A stretch of DNA of 40,907 nt from an uncultured bacterium. Lineage in GTDB: Bacteria; Actinomycetota; Coriobacteriia; Coriobacteriales; Coriobacteriaceae. This document shows positions 14,884 to 23,324 of the stretch, in pieces (within the stretch, counting starts at the first letter, position 1; each line of letters begins with the position of its first letter). The DNA lies in assembly GCA_905214105.1 (NCBI GenBank), contig CAJMKK010000012.1, positions 1 to 40,907 on the forward strand, read 5' to 3'. The notes under the pieces were generated by a model that was not told where the DNA came from, did no database searches, and saw only the letters and a program-made list of their open reading frames with translations. The position numbers were made by a program, and so were the translations under genes.

Positions 14884-15810
14884 ATGCATTCTCCCCATCA
14901 ACGCGACGCGCATCCACAGCCGGTATGCAGCCGTCGCATCTTTTTGGGTAGCGCTCTCGCTGCGAGCGCTTCTGTCGTCGCCGGCGCACTTGCCGGTTGC
15001 CAGCGCCCCTCCACGCTGGAAGTAGTTCAGCCCACGACGGGCGGCGGTCGCGACGACCTGTCCGATTCCGTTATCGGCAAGGACAAGATCCGCATCGGTA
15101 TGGAGGCAGCCTACGCCCCGTACAACTGGCAAGTTTCCGAAGCCAGCGAGTACACCATCCCCATCGACAACGTGCAGGGCGCCTATGCCGATGGCTACGA
15201 CGTGCAGATCGCCAAGATCGTCTGCAAGGCCCTCGGCGGCGAGCCCGTCGCCGTCAAGCAGAGCTTCTCGGGCCTTATCGATTCGCTCAACAACGGTCAG
15301 ATCGACCTCATCATTGCCGGCATGAGCGCCACGCCCGAGCGCGAGGAGTCCGTCGGCTTTTCCGACCCGTACTTCATTGGCTACTTTGGCCTGTTCGTAA
15401 AAGAGGGCTCGCCCTACCAAAACGCGACCAAGCTCAGCGACTTTAGCGGCGCCACGGTGCTCGGCCAAAAGGACACCATGCTCGATACCGTCATCGACGA
15501 GATCCCGGGCGTTGTGCACAAAAACCCGGTCGACTCCGTCCCCACGGTGTTTTCGAACCTGCTGCAGGGCACCTGCGACGCCGTGACCTACAACACCGAG
15601 AATGAGAAGGGCTATATGGCCCAAAACCCGGGTATCGTGCCGATTCAATTTGCCGAGGGCGAGGGTTTCAAGCAGGAGGTCACGGCAAACGTCGGCTGCC
15701 GCAAGGGCTCGGACAAGCTGCTTAAACTCATCGACAAGACACTCAAGGGCATTAGCCAAGAGGAGCGCGACCAAATGTGGGACGCGTGCCTCGACCGTCA
15801 GCCGGCATAG
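14884..15810 (+). CDS. Polar amino acid ABC transporter, substrate-binding lipoprotein
   Basis: A 308-residue extracellular solute-binding protein (SBP_bac_3 family). The signal region has a twin-arginine-like SRRIFLG (16-22), a hydrophobic stretch and a lipobox LAGC with C39, so it is probably a Tat-exported lipoprotein. The mature part shows IRIGMEAAYAPYNW, ...DGYDVQIAKIVCKALG and IDLIIAGMSATPEREESVGF, the conserved order of amino-acid binding proteins. ATG 14884 follows GGGAAGGCAG; upstream in-frame codons lack a site. Stop and next start are 9 bp apart, in one operon with permease and ATPase. Ligand not determined; glutamine, arginine, cystine and similar amino acids are all possible. Confidence 0.9.
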   Translation: MHSPHQRDAHPQPVCSRRIFLGSALAASASVVAGALAGCQRPSTLEVVQPTTGGGRDDLSDSVIGKDKIRIGMEAAYAPYNWQVSEASEYTIPIDNVQGAYADGYDVQIAKIVCKALGGEPVAVKQSFSGLIDSLNNGQIDLIIAGMSATPEREESVGFSDPYFIGYFGLFVKEGSPYQNATKLSDFSGATVLGQKDTMLDTVIDEIPGVVHKNPVDSVPTVFSNLLQGTCDAVTYNTENEKGYMAQNPGIVPIQFAEGEGFKQEVTANVGCRKGSDKLLKLIDKTLKGISQEERDQMWDACLDRQPA

Positions 15811-15819
15811 GGAGGCAGC

Positions 15820-16968
15820 ATGAAAACCATCAATCGCCTGGCCTCCTTTATCAAGGCAGACCACCGTTATGTATACCTGGGCACGAGCGTTATCGCGGCG
15901 CTCGGCCTGGCATTTAGCCAACGCAACCCCACGCCGCTGAGCTTCTTGGCGCCTACGGGCGTGTTCCAAGACTGCCTCTGGGCGATCCTTTGGGCCTGGC
16001 TCGTCGTGTCGGCGGCGGCGCTGGTCACCAAGCTTATGCACTGGAACGACTATCGCGAAAAGTCGCCGTTCGCCTCCGAGCGTTGCCGCCGTGGCGCACG
16101 CCTGGGCAGCTACGTCGTGGTCGCCATCGCGGCGATCTTTTTCGTGGACCGCTGCGTCATGTCGTTTATCGATCTGGTGCAGGTGAGCATTGTCTCGGAC
16201 TCCAACCCCAGCGACTTTTTGTCGAGCCTGGTCTACATGACCTACAAGAGCGGCGACTTCTTTATCCGCGGTATCGAGATCACCATCGCGCTTGCCACCT
16301 TCGGCACGGTCATCGCATTCTTCCTGGCACTGCTCTTTGTGTTCCTGCGTATTCAGACGTTCGACCGCGTGGATAACGACCTGGTGCGTTTCTTTAAGAG
16401 TATCGGCCGCGGCTTTGCGACCGTCTACTCCACCATCGTGCGCGGCACGCCCATGATGGTCCAGGGTCTGCTCATCTATTACGCGGGCTTCACCGTTTTG
16501 CGCGGCATGGGCTTCGAGACCGCCCAGGCCAACCAGATCTGGAGCACCTTTACCGCTGGCCTCGTCACCATCTCGCTCAACTCCACCGCCTACATGATGG
16601 AGGTCCTGCGCGGCGGCATCGAGTCCATCGATCCCGGCCAGGCCGAGGCAGCACGCTCGCTGGGCCTGTCGCAGTGGCAGGCTATGCGCAAGGTCGTGTT
16701 CCCCCAGGGCATTAAAAACGCGATTCCGGCGCTCACCAACGAGCTCATCATCAACATCAAGGATTCGTCGGTGCTCTCGGTCATCGGCGTGTTCGACCTC
16801 ATGTACGCCACCACCACCGTCGCCGGCGTGTACTACCGCCAGATGGAGGTCTACTGCGTGGCGCTCGTGGTTTACCTGATCCTGACGCTCGTGGCGAGCC
16901 GCCTGCTCGAGGCCTTTGGCAAAAAGCTCGGCGCCGAGGCCCCGGCAACGCTGCCCAGCTCCAACTAG
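15820..16968 (+). CDS. Polar amino acid ABC transporter, permease
   Basis: A 382-residue membrane permease (HisM/GlnP type). The transport domain begins near residue 140. It carries [16 protein letters not shown] and the cytoplasmic EAA loop that contacts the ATPase, [20 protein letters not shown], followed by [15 protein letters not shown]. Usual HisM-type permeases have about 220-230 residues; here an N-terminal extension of about 140 residues adds roughly three extra hydrophobic segments of unknown role. ATG 15820 follows GGGAGGCAG. The ATPase gene starts 22 bp downstream. With only one permease gene, the channel is presumably a homodimer. Confidence 0.9.
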   Translation: MKTINRLASFIKADHRYVYLGTSVIAALGLAFSQRNPTPLSFLAPTGVFQDCLWAILWAWLVVSAAALVTKLMHWNDYREKSPFASERCRRGARLGSYVVVAIAAIFFVDRCVMSFIDLVQVSIVSDSNPSDFLSSLVYMTYKSGDFFIRGIEITIALATFGTVIAFFLALLFVFLRIQTFDRVDNDLVRFFKSIGRGFATVYSTIVRGTPMMVQGLLIYYAGFTVLRGMGFETAQANQIWSTFTAGLVTISLNSTAYMMEVLRGGIESIDPGQAEAARSLGLSQWQAMRKVVFPQGIKNAIPALTNELIINIKDSSVLSVIGVFDLMYATTTVAGVYYRQMEVYCVALVVYLILTLVASRLLEAFGKKLGAEAPATLPSSN

Positions 16969-16990
16969 GCGCAAGACGAGGAGAATTATC

Positions 16991-17776
16991 ATGGCAGATA
17001 CCACTACCACCGGCGCTGTGGCCGCCGCACAAACTAAAGAGCCGCTCATCCGCGTCGAGGGCCTGCGCAAGAGCTTCGGCTCGCTCGAGGTGCTCAAGGG
17101 CATCGACTTGTCCGTCAATCCCGGCGAGGTCGTCACCATCATCGGCGCCTCGGGCTCGGGCAAGTCGACCTTTCTGCGCTGCCTCAACCTGCTCGAGACC
17201 CCGGACGCGGGCCACATCTGGTTCCACGGCCAGGACCTTACGGCCGAGCGCTGCAATATCAATAAACTCCGCGAGGACATCGGCATGGTGTTCCAGGGCT
17301 TTAACCTGTTCAACAACATGGACGTGCTCGACAACTGCACGCTCGCGCCCGTCACGCTCAAAAAGATGAGCAAGGCCGAGGCTGAAAAAATTGCGATGGA
17401 GCATCTGACGAGCGTGGGACTCGAAAAGTTCGCGCACGCCGCCGTGGGCCGTCTGTCCGGTGGTCAAAAACAGCGCGTGGCCATCGCTCGTGCCCTATGC
17501 ATGAATCCGCAGATCATGCTGTTCGACGAGCCGACCTCCGCACTCGACCCCGAGATCGTGGGAGAAGTGCTCGAGGTCATGCGCAAGCTCGCTGCCGACG
17601 GCATGACCATGGTCGTCGTCACGCACGAGATGGCCTTTGCCCGCACGGTGTCCGACCGCGTGGTCTTTATGGACAAGGGCGTGGTGCTCGAGGATGCCGC
17701 GCCGGCCGAGCTCTTCGGCAACCCCAAACACCAGCGCACTCGCGAGTTCCTCTCTCGCTATCTCGAGGACAAATAA
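16991..17776 (+). CDS. Polar amino acid ABC transporter, ATP-binding protein (GlnQ-like)
   Basis: A 261-residue cytoplasmic ATPase that powers the amino-acid importer. Walker [10 protein letters not shown] (52-60), Q-loop in MVFQGFNLF (99-107), signature [16 protein letters not shown] (154-169), Walker [15 protein letters not shown] (175-188) and H-loop VVVTHEM are all intact. The N-terminal 18 residues are a Thr/Ala-rich extension. ATG 16991 follows AGGAGAATTATC; the longer reading frame from 16916 overlaps the permease and is not used. The gene is third in the operon and is followed by a GC hairpin (17800-17824) before the peptidase gene. Confidence 0.94.
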   Translation: MADTTTTGAVAAAQTKEPLIRVEGLRKSFGSLEVLKGIDLSVNPGEVVTIIGASGSGKSTFLRCLNLLETPDAGHIWFHGQDLTAERCNINKLREDIGMVFQGFNLFNNMDVLDNCTLAPVTLKKMSKAEAEKIAMEHLTSVGLEKFAHAAVGRLSGGQKQRVAIARALCMNPQIMLFDEPTSALDPEIVGEVLEVMRKLAADGMTMVVVTHEMAFARTVSDRVVFMDKGVVLEDAAPAELFGNPKHQRTREFLSRYLEDK

Positions 17777-17799
17777 CCGACCGCAAACGCTTATGTGGC

Positions 17800-17824
17800 A
17801 GGGCCGCTCCGGTGGGGCGGCCCT
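17800..17824 (+). terminator. GC hairpin after the ABC operon
   Basis: AGGGCCGC (17800-17807)/GCGGCCCT (17817-17824) with a short loop is followed by CGTCATC and no T-run. It may reduce read-through into the peptidase gene, whose start is 25 nt further on, rather than stop transcription fully. Confidence 0.4.
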
Positions 17825-17848
17825 CGTCATCACAATCGAAAGGATGTC

Positions 17849-19264
17849 ATGGCCGAGGTTTGGCGCTTCTTTGCGCATGAGGACGATTTTGCCGATTTGG
17901 ACAAGGCCGGCGCATGCGAGCGCCTGGGTCGCGTGCTGTCGTTTCCGACCATTTCGAGCATGGATGCCGAGGCGGTGGACTGGCAGCCGTTCGATGACCT
18001 GCGCGCGTATATGCAGCAGGCCTGGCCGCACGTATTTGCGGCGGGTAAGGCCGAGCTCATCGATCATTCGCTGCTGGTGACGCTTTCCGGCTCCGACTCT
18101 GCCCTCAAGCCCGTTATGCTCATGGGTCATATGGACGTGGTTCCCGTGGTGCCCGGCACCGAGGACGATTGGACGCACGCCCCCTTTAGCGGACATGTGG
18201 ACGACGCCTGCATTTGGGGTCGCGGCGCCATCGACATGAAAGACCAGGTCGCAGGTATTCTCGAGGCGGTTGAGTATGCGCTGGCCCACGGCTGGGAGCA
18301 CGAGCGCACCCTGCTGCTGGCTTTTGGCCAGGACGAGGAGACTACGCAGTGCGGCGCGGGGGCTATCGGCCGCGTGCTCGAGGAGCGCGGTATTGAACTT
18401 GAATACCTGGTCGACGAGGGTGACTACCGTATCGTTTCGGCTGCCGAGTACGGCGCGGGCGAGGGCTGGCTTATGCATGCCGACCTGGCCGAAAAGGGCT
18501 ATGCCGATATCGTGCTCAAGACGAAGAGCGCGGGCGGGCATTCGTCCAACCCCTACGGCGGTACGTCGCTCGAGGTGCTCAGCCGTGCCATCGCCGCAAT
18601 CTGCGATATCGAGTGGCCGACGCGCGTGACCGATCTGCTTGCCGCGCAGCTTGTCGAGCTGGGGCTCTACACGGCGGATGAGATTGCCGCCAACGGGGGC
18701 GCCATTGTCCGCGATTGCCTCGCCAGCAAAAAGCTCTATCCGCTGGTGACGACCACCTGCGCGCCCACGCAGATCGAGGGCGGTAGCACCGGTGCTAACG
18801 TGATGCCGCAGGATATGTGGGCCAACATTAACTTCCGCATGCTCGAGGGCACGAGCGTGGTCGACGTTGTGGCGCGCTGCCGTGAGGCGGTTGCCGGGGC
18901 GGACCTTGCCGGTCGTGTCGAAGTGGAGCTGGGCCCCGGCAGCTCCGAACCCTCGCCGTCCCCGCGCATCGGTGGTCCCGGCCTCGAGGCGGTTCGCGCC
19001 ATTGCCGCCCGCTACTTCCGCGACCCAAAGGGGACGGAGGAAAACGGATCATCCGAGCCGTTGGCGATTGTCCCCTCGACCGTGATTGGCGCGACCGACG
19101 CTGCCAACTACCAGCGCATTTGCTCTGAATGTATTCGCTTTTCGGCGTTTGTGGTCGACGATGACGAGTGCGAGCGCGGTGTCCACGGTACCAACGAGCG
19201 CATCACCCGCCGCGCCTACCTCCAGGGTGTTCGCTTCCTCATCGCCCTGCTCCACACGCTCTAG
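17849..19264 (+). CDS. M20-family metallopeptidase
   Basis: A 471-residue di-zinc peptidase of clan MH, resembling carboxypeptidase S/PepV-type dipeptidases and amidohydrolases. Metal and catalytic motifs: HMDVVP (H94, D96), GRGAIDMKD (bridging D129), GQDEET (catalytic and ligand Glu near 163-164), a lid domain around 225-340 with the H of SAGGHSSNP, and the late ligand His in GVHGTNE (near 447). ATG 17849 follows AAAGGATGTC. It lies directly behind an amino-acid ABC transporter, so it may process imported small peptides or N-acyl amino acids; the substrate is not readable. The stop codon abuts a TGTGACAAAG-type repeat. Confidence 0.88.
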   Translation: MAEVWRFFAHEDDFADLDKAGACERLGRVLSFPTISSMDAEAVDWQPFDDLRAYMQQAWPHVFAAGKAELIDHSLLVTLSGSDSALKPVMLMGHMDVVPVVPGTEDDWTHAPFSGHVDDACIWGRGAIDMKDQVAGILEAVEYALAHGWEHERTLLLAFGQDEETTQCGAGAIGRVLEERGIELEYLVDEGDYRIVSAAEYGAGEGWLMHADLAEKGYADIVLKTKSAGGHSSNPYGGTSLEVLSRAIAAICDIEWPTRVTDLLAAQLVELGLYTADEIAANGGAIVRDCLASKKLYPLVTTTCAPTQIEGGSTGANVMPQDMWANINFRMLEGTSVVDVVARCREAVAGADLAGRVEVELGPGSSEPSPSPRIGGPGLEAVRAIAARYFRDPKGTEENGSSEPLAIVPSTVIGATDAANYQRICSECIRFSAFVVDDDECERGVHGTNERITRRAYLQGVRFLIALLHTL

Positions 19265-19293
19265 AATGTGACAAAGCGACGCTCCCTTTGTTA
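19264..19293. repeat. TGTGACAAAG palindrome, copy 4
   Basis: AATGTGACAAAGCGA with GCTCCCTTTGTTA is a diverged, partly eroded copy. It directly touches the GGGGACGTTC palindrome at 19293, so the two repeat families are side by side here. Confidence 0.6.
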
Positions 19294-19346
19294 GCCGTTG
19301 GGGACGTTCTTAAACGACTAGCCGTTAAGGAACGTCCCCAACGGCT
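19293..19346. repeat. GGGGACGTTC palindromic repeat, copy 2
   Basis: Perfect 17-bp arms AGCCGTTGGGGACGTTC (19293-19309) and its complement (19330-19346) surround an inner TTAAACGACTAGCCGTTAA palindrome. It is the same family as 167-224 and 36370-36413. The remaining 209 nt to the prfA start hold a short possible leader ORF at 19448-19474 (ATG to TAG, 8 codons, behind GAAGG) and no certain promoter. Confidence 0.78.
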
Positions 19347-19555
19347 ACGTCCACTCATTCCGTGCGGGTTATATGCAGGTTTGCCTGCGCACGCTATCAT
19401 ATATGGGTTAGACCGCAACTATGTACCCCATACGCGAAGGGATGCGCATGTATCTGAAGATCGACATGCTCTAGCTGGACTTACCCCCGCAGCGGCGCCC
19501 CGCGCCCCATCAATTCTGCCGATTTTCACCTTCACGCATATAAAGGAGTCCCGTC

Positions 19556-20623
19556 ATGCGCGACAAGCTCGAAAAGATCATCAAGGCCTACGAGGAGCTC
19601 GAGAAGAAGCTTTCCGACCCGGCCGTCGCCTCCGATATCAAGGAGTTCACGCGTCTCAACAAGGAGTACGCGCACCAGTCCGACCTCATCGCCGCCTCGC
19701 GCGAGTACATCGGCGCGCTTGATGACATCGAGGCTGCCAAGGAAATGCTCCACGATACTACCGATGCCGATGAGAAGGAGATGCTCCAGATGGACATCTC
19801 CGAAAACGAGGCCAAGCTTCCCCAGCTCGAGGAAGACATTAAGTACATGCTCATCCCGAGCGACCCCAACGACGACAAGAACACCATCGTCGAGATTCGC
19901 TCCGCCGCCGGTGGCGACGAGGCGGCCATCTTTGCCGGCGATCTGTACAAGATGTATCAGCGCTTCTGCGAGTCGCGCGGCTGGAAGACCACCGTGCTCG
20001 ACTCCAGCCCCAGCGAGGCCGGCGGCTTTAAGTCTATCGAGTTCAAGGTCGAGGGCGACCGCGTCTACTCCGTCATGAAGTTCGAGTCCGGCGTGCACCG
20101 CGTCCAGCGCGTTCCCAAGACCGAGTCCCAGGGCCGTATCCAGACCTCCACGGCGACCGTCGCCGTACTTCCCGAGGCCGAGGAAATCGACGTTCAGATC
20201 AACCAGTCCGACCTGCGCATCGACACCTACTGTGCCTCCGGCCCTGGCGGTCAGTGCGTTAACACCACCTACTCCGCCGTGCGCATCACCCACCTGCCCA
20301 CCAACACCGTGGTGCAGTCGCAGGAGCAGCGCTCCCAGATTCAGAACCGCGAGGTCTGCATGCAGATGCTGCGCGCCCGTCTGTACGAGATGGAGCTCGA
20401 GAAGCAGCAGGCTGAGCTCGGTGCCGAGCGCCAGAGCCAGATCGGCCACGGCAACCGTTCCGAGAAGATTCGTACCTACAACCAGCCCCAGGACCGCGTG
20501 ACCGATCACCGCATCGGTTTCAACTCCACCTACAACGGCGTCCTCCTGGGCGACCAGCTCGGCACCGTCATCGAGGCACTCGCCGCCGCCGAGCGAGCCG
20601 AGAAGCTGGCACAGGCCGTTTAA
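19556..20623 (+). CDS. prfA: Peptide chain release factor 1
   Basis: A 355-residue class I release factor that reads UAA and UAG stop codons and triggers peptide release at the ribosome. The tripeptide anticodon of RF1 is PKT (187-189, in RVPKTESQGRIQTS), distinguishing it from RF2 (SPF). The catalytic loop GPGGQ is at 229-233, and methylation of its Gln by PrmC is expected. The long N-terminal helices (1-105) and overall length are typical. ATG 19556 follows AAAGGAG. Its modifying enzyme gene prmC is next downstream, the usual bacterial order, but separated by an unusually long 589-nt spacer holding a structured element. Confidence 0.97.
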   Translation: MRDKLEKIIKAYEELEKKLSDPAVASDIKEFTRLNKEYAHQSDLIAASREYIGALDDIEAAKEMLHDTTDADEKEMLQMDISENEAKLPQLEEDIKYMLIPSDPNDDKNTIVEIRSAAGGDEAAIFAGDLYKMYQRFCESRGWKTTVLDSSPSEAGGFKSIEFKVEGDRVYSVMKFESGVHRVQRVPKTESQGRIQTSTATVAVLPEAEEIDVQINQSDLRIDTYCASGPGGQCVNTTYSAVRITHLPTNTVVQSQEQRSQIQNREVCMQMLRARLYEMELEKQQAELGAERQSQIGHGNRSEKIRTYNQPQDRVTDHRIGFNSTYNGVLLGDQLGTVIEALAAAERAEKLAQAV

Positions 20624-20789
20624 GTTCCGCCGTTCTACCGAACGGCGGACCGGTTGACGCTGCGCGCCGCCCAGGGCGACAATTTGTCATTCAAAAGGCA
20701 AGGCATGACCAGAAGGTCAATGCCTTGCCTTTTTCATGCCAACTTGTTCGCCCTGGACGTCGCTCGCTGACATTGCCAAAACATCGGCG
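20624..20789 (+). ncRNA. Candidate structured 3'-UTR RNA element, copy 2
   Basis: P1 CCGCCGTTC (20627-20635)/GAACGGCGG (20640-20648) has loop TACC; conserved TTGACGCTGC follows. P2 is CCCAGGGCG (20670-20678) with CGCCCTGG (20749-20756); relative to copy 1 an A-T pair has become G-C. In the inner arm, a mismatched T in copy 1 (GGCATGGC) is A here and pairs. The bulge is A instead of T. The tail GCCAAAACATCG is at 20775-20786. It starts 3 nt after the prfA stop codon and is about 87% identical to copy 1 outside the variable positions. Confidence 0.65.
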
Positions 20790-21137
20790 TTTCCTTGGTT
20801 GTCAAATGATCCGTAGGGAGTCATTGGTGACATTGCCTTGATATTTTATTCAGTCGGCTGTGATGTCATTTGAGCTGCTTACCTGCTTAAGGCAATTGAC
20901 GGCATAAGTCCGCTATCGAAAATATTGCTCGAAAAATCGTCCAAGAAGTCGCGGGGCGATTTTTGATGCGTCGCGCGTCAAGTGATTTGGCAAGTTCTTG
21001 GTTAGATATTGGTCAGTTTTGGGGCAACCTTGCCAAAAGCTTGACGGATGCAGATTTAGACGTCGACGAATGAACGCTCTAGGCAGGCTCCAAGCAAAAT
21101 TCTGGGCTGATTATCGATAATCGCCTTCAATCGTCCC
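20790..21137 (+). other. A+T-rich intergenic region with hairpins between prfA and prmC
   Basis: No reading frame here looks coding. Visible structure: AAAAATCG (20932-20939)/CGATTTTT (20957-20964), a terminator-like stem ending in T's, and an 8-bp inverted repeat TTGGCAAG (20987-20994)/CTTGCCAA (21029-21036). It may be a further non-coding element or a degraded gene; I cannot tell which. Confidence 0.4.
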
Positions 21138-21164
21138 TTGCCAAGCGCTGGCCTCGCGTACAAT
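21138..21164 (+). promoter_or_regulatory. Putative prmC promoter
   Basis: TTGCCA (21138-21143) and TACAAT (21159-21164) are separated by 15 bp, slightly short. The -10 with its CG(C)GTACAAT context resembles the one before the ATP synthase operon. It lies 49 nt before the ATG. Confidence 0.4.
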
Positions 21165-21212
21165 CTGCTCCGACATTCGCGCGCCGTCCGGCGCTTAAGA
21201 GGGGAGGGCCCC

Positions 21213-22478
21213 ATGGCAAACGAGATCTGGACCATCAAGCGTTGTCTCGAGTGGACCAAGGAGTACCTAGCCGAGCGCGGCGAGGAGCACCCCCGTCTTT
21301 CTGCCGAGTGGCTGCTGTGCGCAGCTACGGGTCTGGCGCGCATCGACTTATATATGCGCATGGACGAGACGCTTAACGCGGCCCAGCTCGAGACCATGCA
21401 CGCGGCCGTCGTTCGTCGCGCCAAGGGCGAGCCGCTGCAGTACATCACCGGCAGCACGCAGTTTCGCATGATCGACGTCGCGTGCGCCCCCGGCGTGCTC
21501 ATCCCGCGCCCCGAGACCGAGATGCTCGTCGAAGAAGTCCTGAACTATCTGGATACCGAGGTGCTGAGCCCCGAGGCTGCTGCCCGTCAGCGTGTTGAGC
21601 TGCCTTGGAACGATGAGGTCGAGCAGGCCCGCAAAGCCGAAGCGGCGCTGGCCGACGAACGCGCGACCGCCGAGCGCCGTGCTGCCAACCTGACGGCCGC
21701 CGATGAGGCTGCGCTGGGTAGCGACGTGCTCGGTAGCCGTGCCTATGCCGAGGAGCTGGCCGACCGCGAGGCAGAGGAAGCCGCCGCGCAGGCGGCAGAA
21801 GCCGAAGCGGCAGAAGCAGAGGCCATGGAAACCCCCGAGCCCGAGCTCGACGAATGCGGCATCGCCATCGAGTGTGCCGACCAGAAGACGGCTTCAGCTC
21901 AGGATGCCGCTGCGCCTGCTCCAACCGAGCCCCGCATCGCCCGCGTTCTCGAGGTCGGCTGCGGCACGGGCTGCATCTCGCTCTCGCTTGCCTGGGAGCG
22001 ACGCGGCCACGTTACCTGCACCGCTACCGATATCGAGCCGCGCGCCATCGATCTGGCCACCAAAAACCGCGATGCGCTCGGGCTCACGTCCGATGAGGTT
22101 GCCTTCAGTCTCACAAACCTGGTGAGCTCCATCCCTCGCGAGGAGTGGGGCACCTTTGACGTACTCGTCTCCAACCCGCCCTACATCCCCACCGATGTCA
22201 TGCGCTCGCTGCCGCACGAGGTCAAGGACTTTGAGCCCGATCTGGCGCTCGAGGGTGGCGCCGACGGCCTCGATATCTTCCGCCGCCTGCTCAACGCGGC
22301 GCCCTACATGTTGCGCGCCGGCGGCCTCTTTGCCTGCGAGCTCTACGAGGGCGCGCTCGACGCTGCGGCCGAGCTCTGCCGCCAAGCGGGCCTGTCGGAC
22401 GTGCGCATCGTCCACGACCTCACCGATCGCCCCCGCATCGTCCGAGCCATCGTCACCGAGCCCAAACAGCGCCAGTAA
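21213..22478 (+). CDS. prmC: Release factor glutamine methyltransferase with a large acidic insert
   Basis: A SAM-dependent enzyme (HemK/PrmC) that methylates the GGQ Gln of release factors. The N-terminal helical domain covers about 1-75. GVLIPRPETEMLVEEVL (94-110) follows, the SAM motif EVGCGTG is at 247-253, and the catalytic VSNPPYI at 319-325. Normal PrmC is about 280 residues; this protein has 421 because about 125 residues (roughly 115-240) are inserted between the PETE segment and the SAM motif. The insert is rich in Ala and Glu, probably helical or disordered, and is in frame with no sign of sequencing error. ATG 21213 follows GAGGGGAGGG. The gene order prfA-prmC is conserved. Confidence 0.93.
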   Translation: MANEIWTIKRCLEWTKEYLAERGEEHPRLSAEWLLCAATGLARIDLYMRMDETLNAAQLETMHAAVVRRAKGEPLQYITGSTQFRMIDVACAPGVLIPRPETEMLVEEVLNYLDTEVLSPEAAARQRVELPWNDEVEQARKAEAALADERATAERRAANLTAADEAALGSDVLGSRAYAEELADREAEEAAAQAAEAEAAEAEAMETPEPELDECGIAIECADQKTASAQDAAAPAPTEPRIARVLEVGCGTGCISLSLAWERRGHVTCTATDIEPRAIDLATKNRDALGLTSDEVAFSLTNLVSSIPREEWGTFDVLVSNPPYIPTDVMRSLPHEVKDFEPDLALEGGADGLDIFRRLLNAAPYMLRAGGLFACELYEGALDAAAELCRQAGLSDVRIVHDLTDRPRIVRAIVTEPKQRQ

Positions 22479-22492
22479 TATTTATTAACTGG

Positions 22493-22522
22493 TTAGCAAA
22501 AATTATAAATTAGTTTATAATT
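22493..22522 (+). promoter_or_regulatory. hicAB promoter with overlapping operator palindrome
   Basis: TTAGCA (22493-22498), 17 bp, then a perfect TATAAT (22516-22521). An inverted repeat AATTATAAA (22501-22509)/TTTATAATT (22514-22522) covers the spacer and -10. HicB antitoxins commonly repress their own promoter through such a site, so autoregulation is likely. Confidence 0.65.
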
Positions 22523-22546
22523 AGGACGGCTGAAAGAGGTCGGCCC

Positions 22547-22732
22547 ATGCAACCTCCTACCTTTCGGGAAATCATTGCCCTACTCAAGCACGATGGATTC
22601 GTGAAGGTCGCGCAAGTCGGTAGTCATGCTAAGTATGTTTCTGGTGACCGTGTTGTCACCGTGAACGGCTCTGGTGGTGATCGACCAAAGAAGGGCACGT
22701 GGGCAAGTATTCGTCGCCAAGCTGGATGGTAG
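22547..22732 (+). CDS. hicA: HicA-family mRNA interferase toxin
   Basis: A 61-residue toxin with a double-stranded-RNA-binding-like fold. Visible: REIIALLKHDGF (7-18), the catalytic-type His in VGSHAKY (H27), and the C-terminal PKKGTWASIRRQAG. HicA toxins cleave mRNA and tmRNA and are blocked by HicB. Length matches the family. The ATG follows GAAAGAGG. The stop is 11 bp before hicB and the two should be co-transcribed. The pair interrupts the prmC-to-Sua5 gene order and has an A+T-rich promoter unlike its neighbours, which suggests insertion by transfer. Confidence 0.9.
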   Translation: MQPPTFREIIALLKHDGFVKVAQVGSHAKYVSGDRVVTVNGSGGDRPKKGTWASIRRQAGW

Positions 22733-22743
22733 TTGGAGGCAAA

Positions 22744-23190
22744 ATGAGGCAGCGATTTACCTATGACTGCGTTCTCATAAAAGAAGACGACGGTTACTGC
22801 GCCAGCTTCCCGCAGATTCCCGGCGCCTTTGCCGATGGCGATACGCGCGAAGAAGCGATTGCCCATGCCACCGAGGCACTGATGGCGTTTTTGGCCGACG
22901 ACCTCAACAACGGTTTGACTCCGGCAGGGTACGAACGCTCGGCCGAGGTCGTGGCCCTTTCAGTCGAAATCGACCACGAGGACGCTCGGGAAGCGGCGTG
23001 CCGAACATTTAAAGACGCAGCGCTGGACCTCAAAGTCTCCGCTCCGCGGATTACCGCGCTGGTCAAAGCCGGAAAGCTCGATGTTGAACTCGTCGACGGC
23101 CGTCGGATGATAACGATAGACAGCATCGAGCGCTACGCCGCCCAAGAACGCCACGCCGGCAGGCCAAAGAAGTTCGTCGCAGTCCAATAA
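22744..23190 (+). CDS. hicB: HicB-family antitoxin with C-terminal DNA-binding domain
   Basis: A 148-residue antitoxin. Residues 1-75 form the HicB RNase-H-like domain (FTYDCVLIKEDDGYCASFPQ, then PGAFADGDTREEAIAHATEAL), which binds HicA. Residues about 80-140 look like a helix-turn-helix (LKVSAPRITALVKAG, then DGRRMITIDSIERYAA) for operator binding. The ATG at 22744 follows TTGGAGG (22733-22739); an in-frame ATG at 22699 lies inside hicA and is unlikely. It should both neutralise HicA and repress the promoter at 22493-22522. Confidence 0.88.
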   Translation: MRQRFTYDCVLIKEDDGYCASFPQIPGAFADGDTREEAIAHATEALMAFLADDLNNGLTPAGYERSAEVVALSVEIDHEDAREAACRTFKDAALDLKVSAPRITALVKAGKLDVELVDGRRMITIDSIERYAAQERHAGRPKKFVAVQ

Positions 23191-23324
23191 CCCCCTCACT
23201 TTCACCGACTACTAGAGCCGCTCACCAAACCAACATGCGCTCTGGGCAAATAGGTTGAACGTTTCGTGCGAGAATGCCCCACAGTAAACAAACTTGCACC
23301 AGAGCGTAAGGGGCTGGCATACAC

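Noticed and set aside
14845..17373. 842-codon open frame on the minus strand opposite the ABC transporter genes
   Set aside because: It is a shadow frame produced by high-GC codon bias. The plus-strand genes have family motifs and ribosome sites, while the antisense product is low-complexity and His/Arg/Asp-rich.
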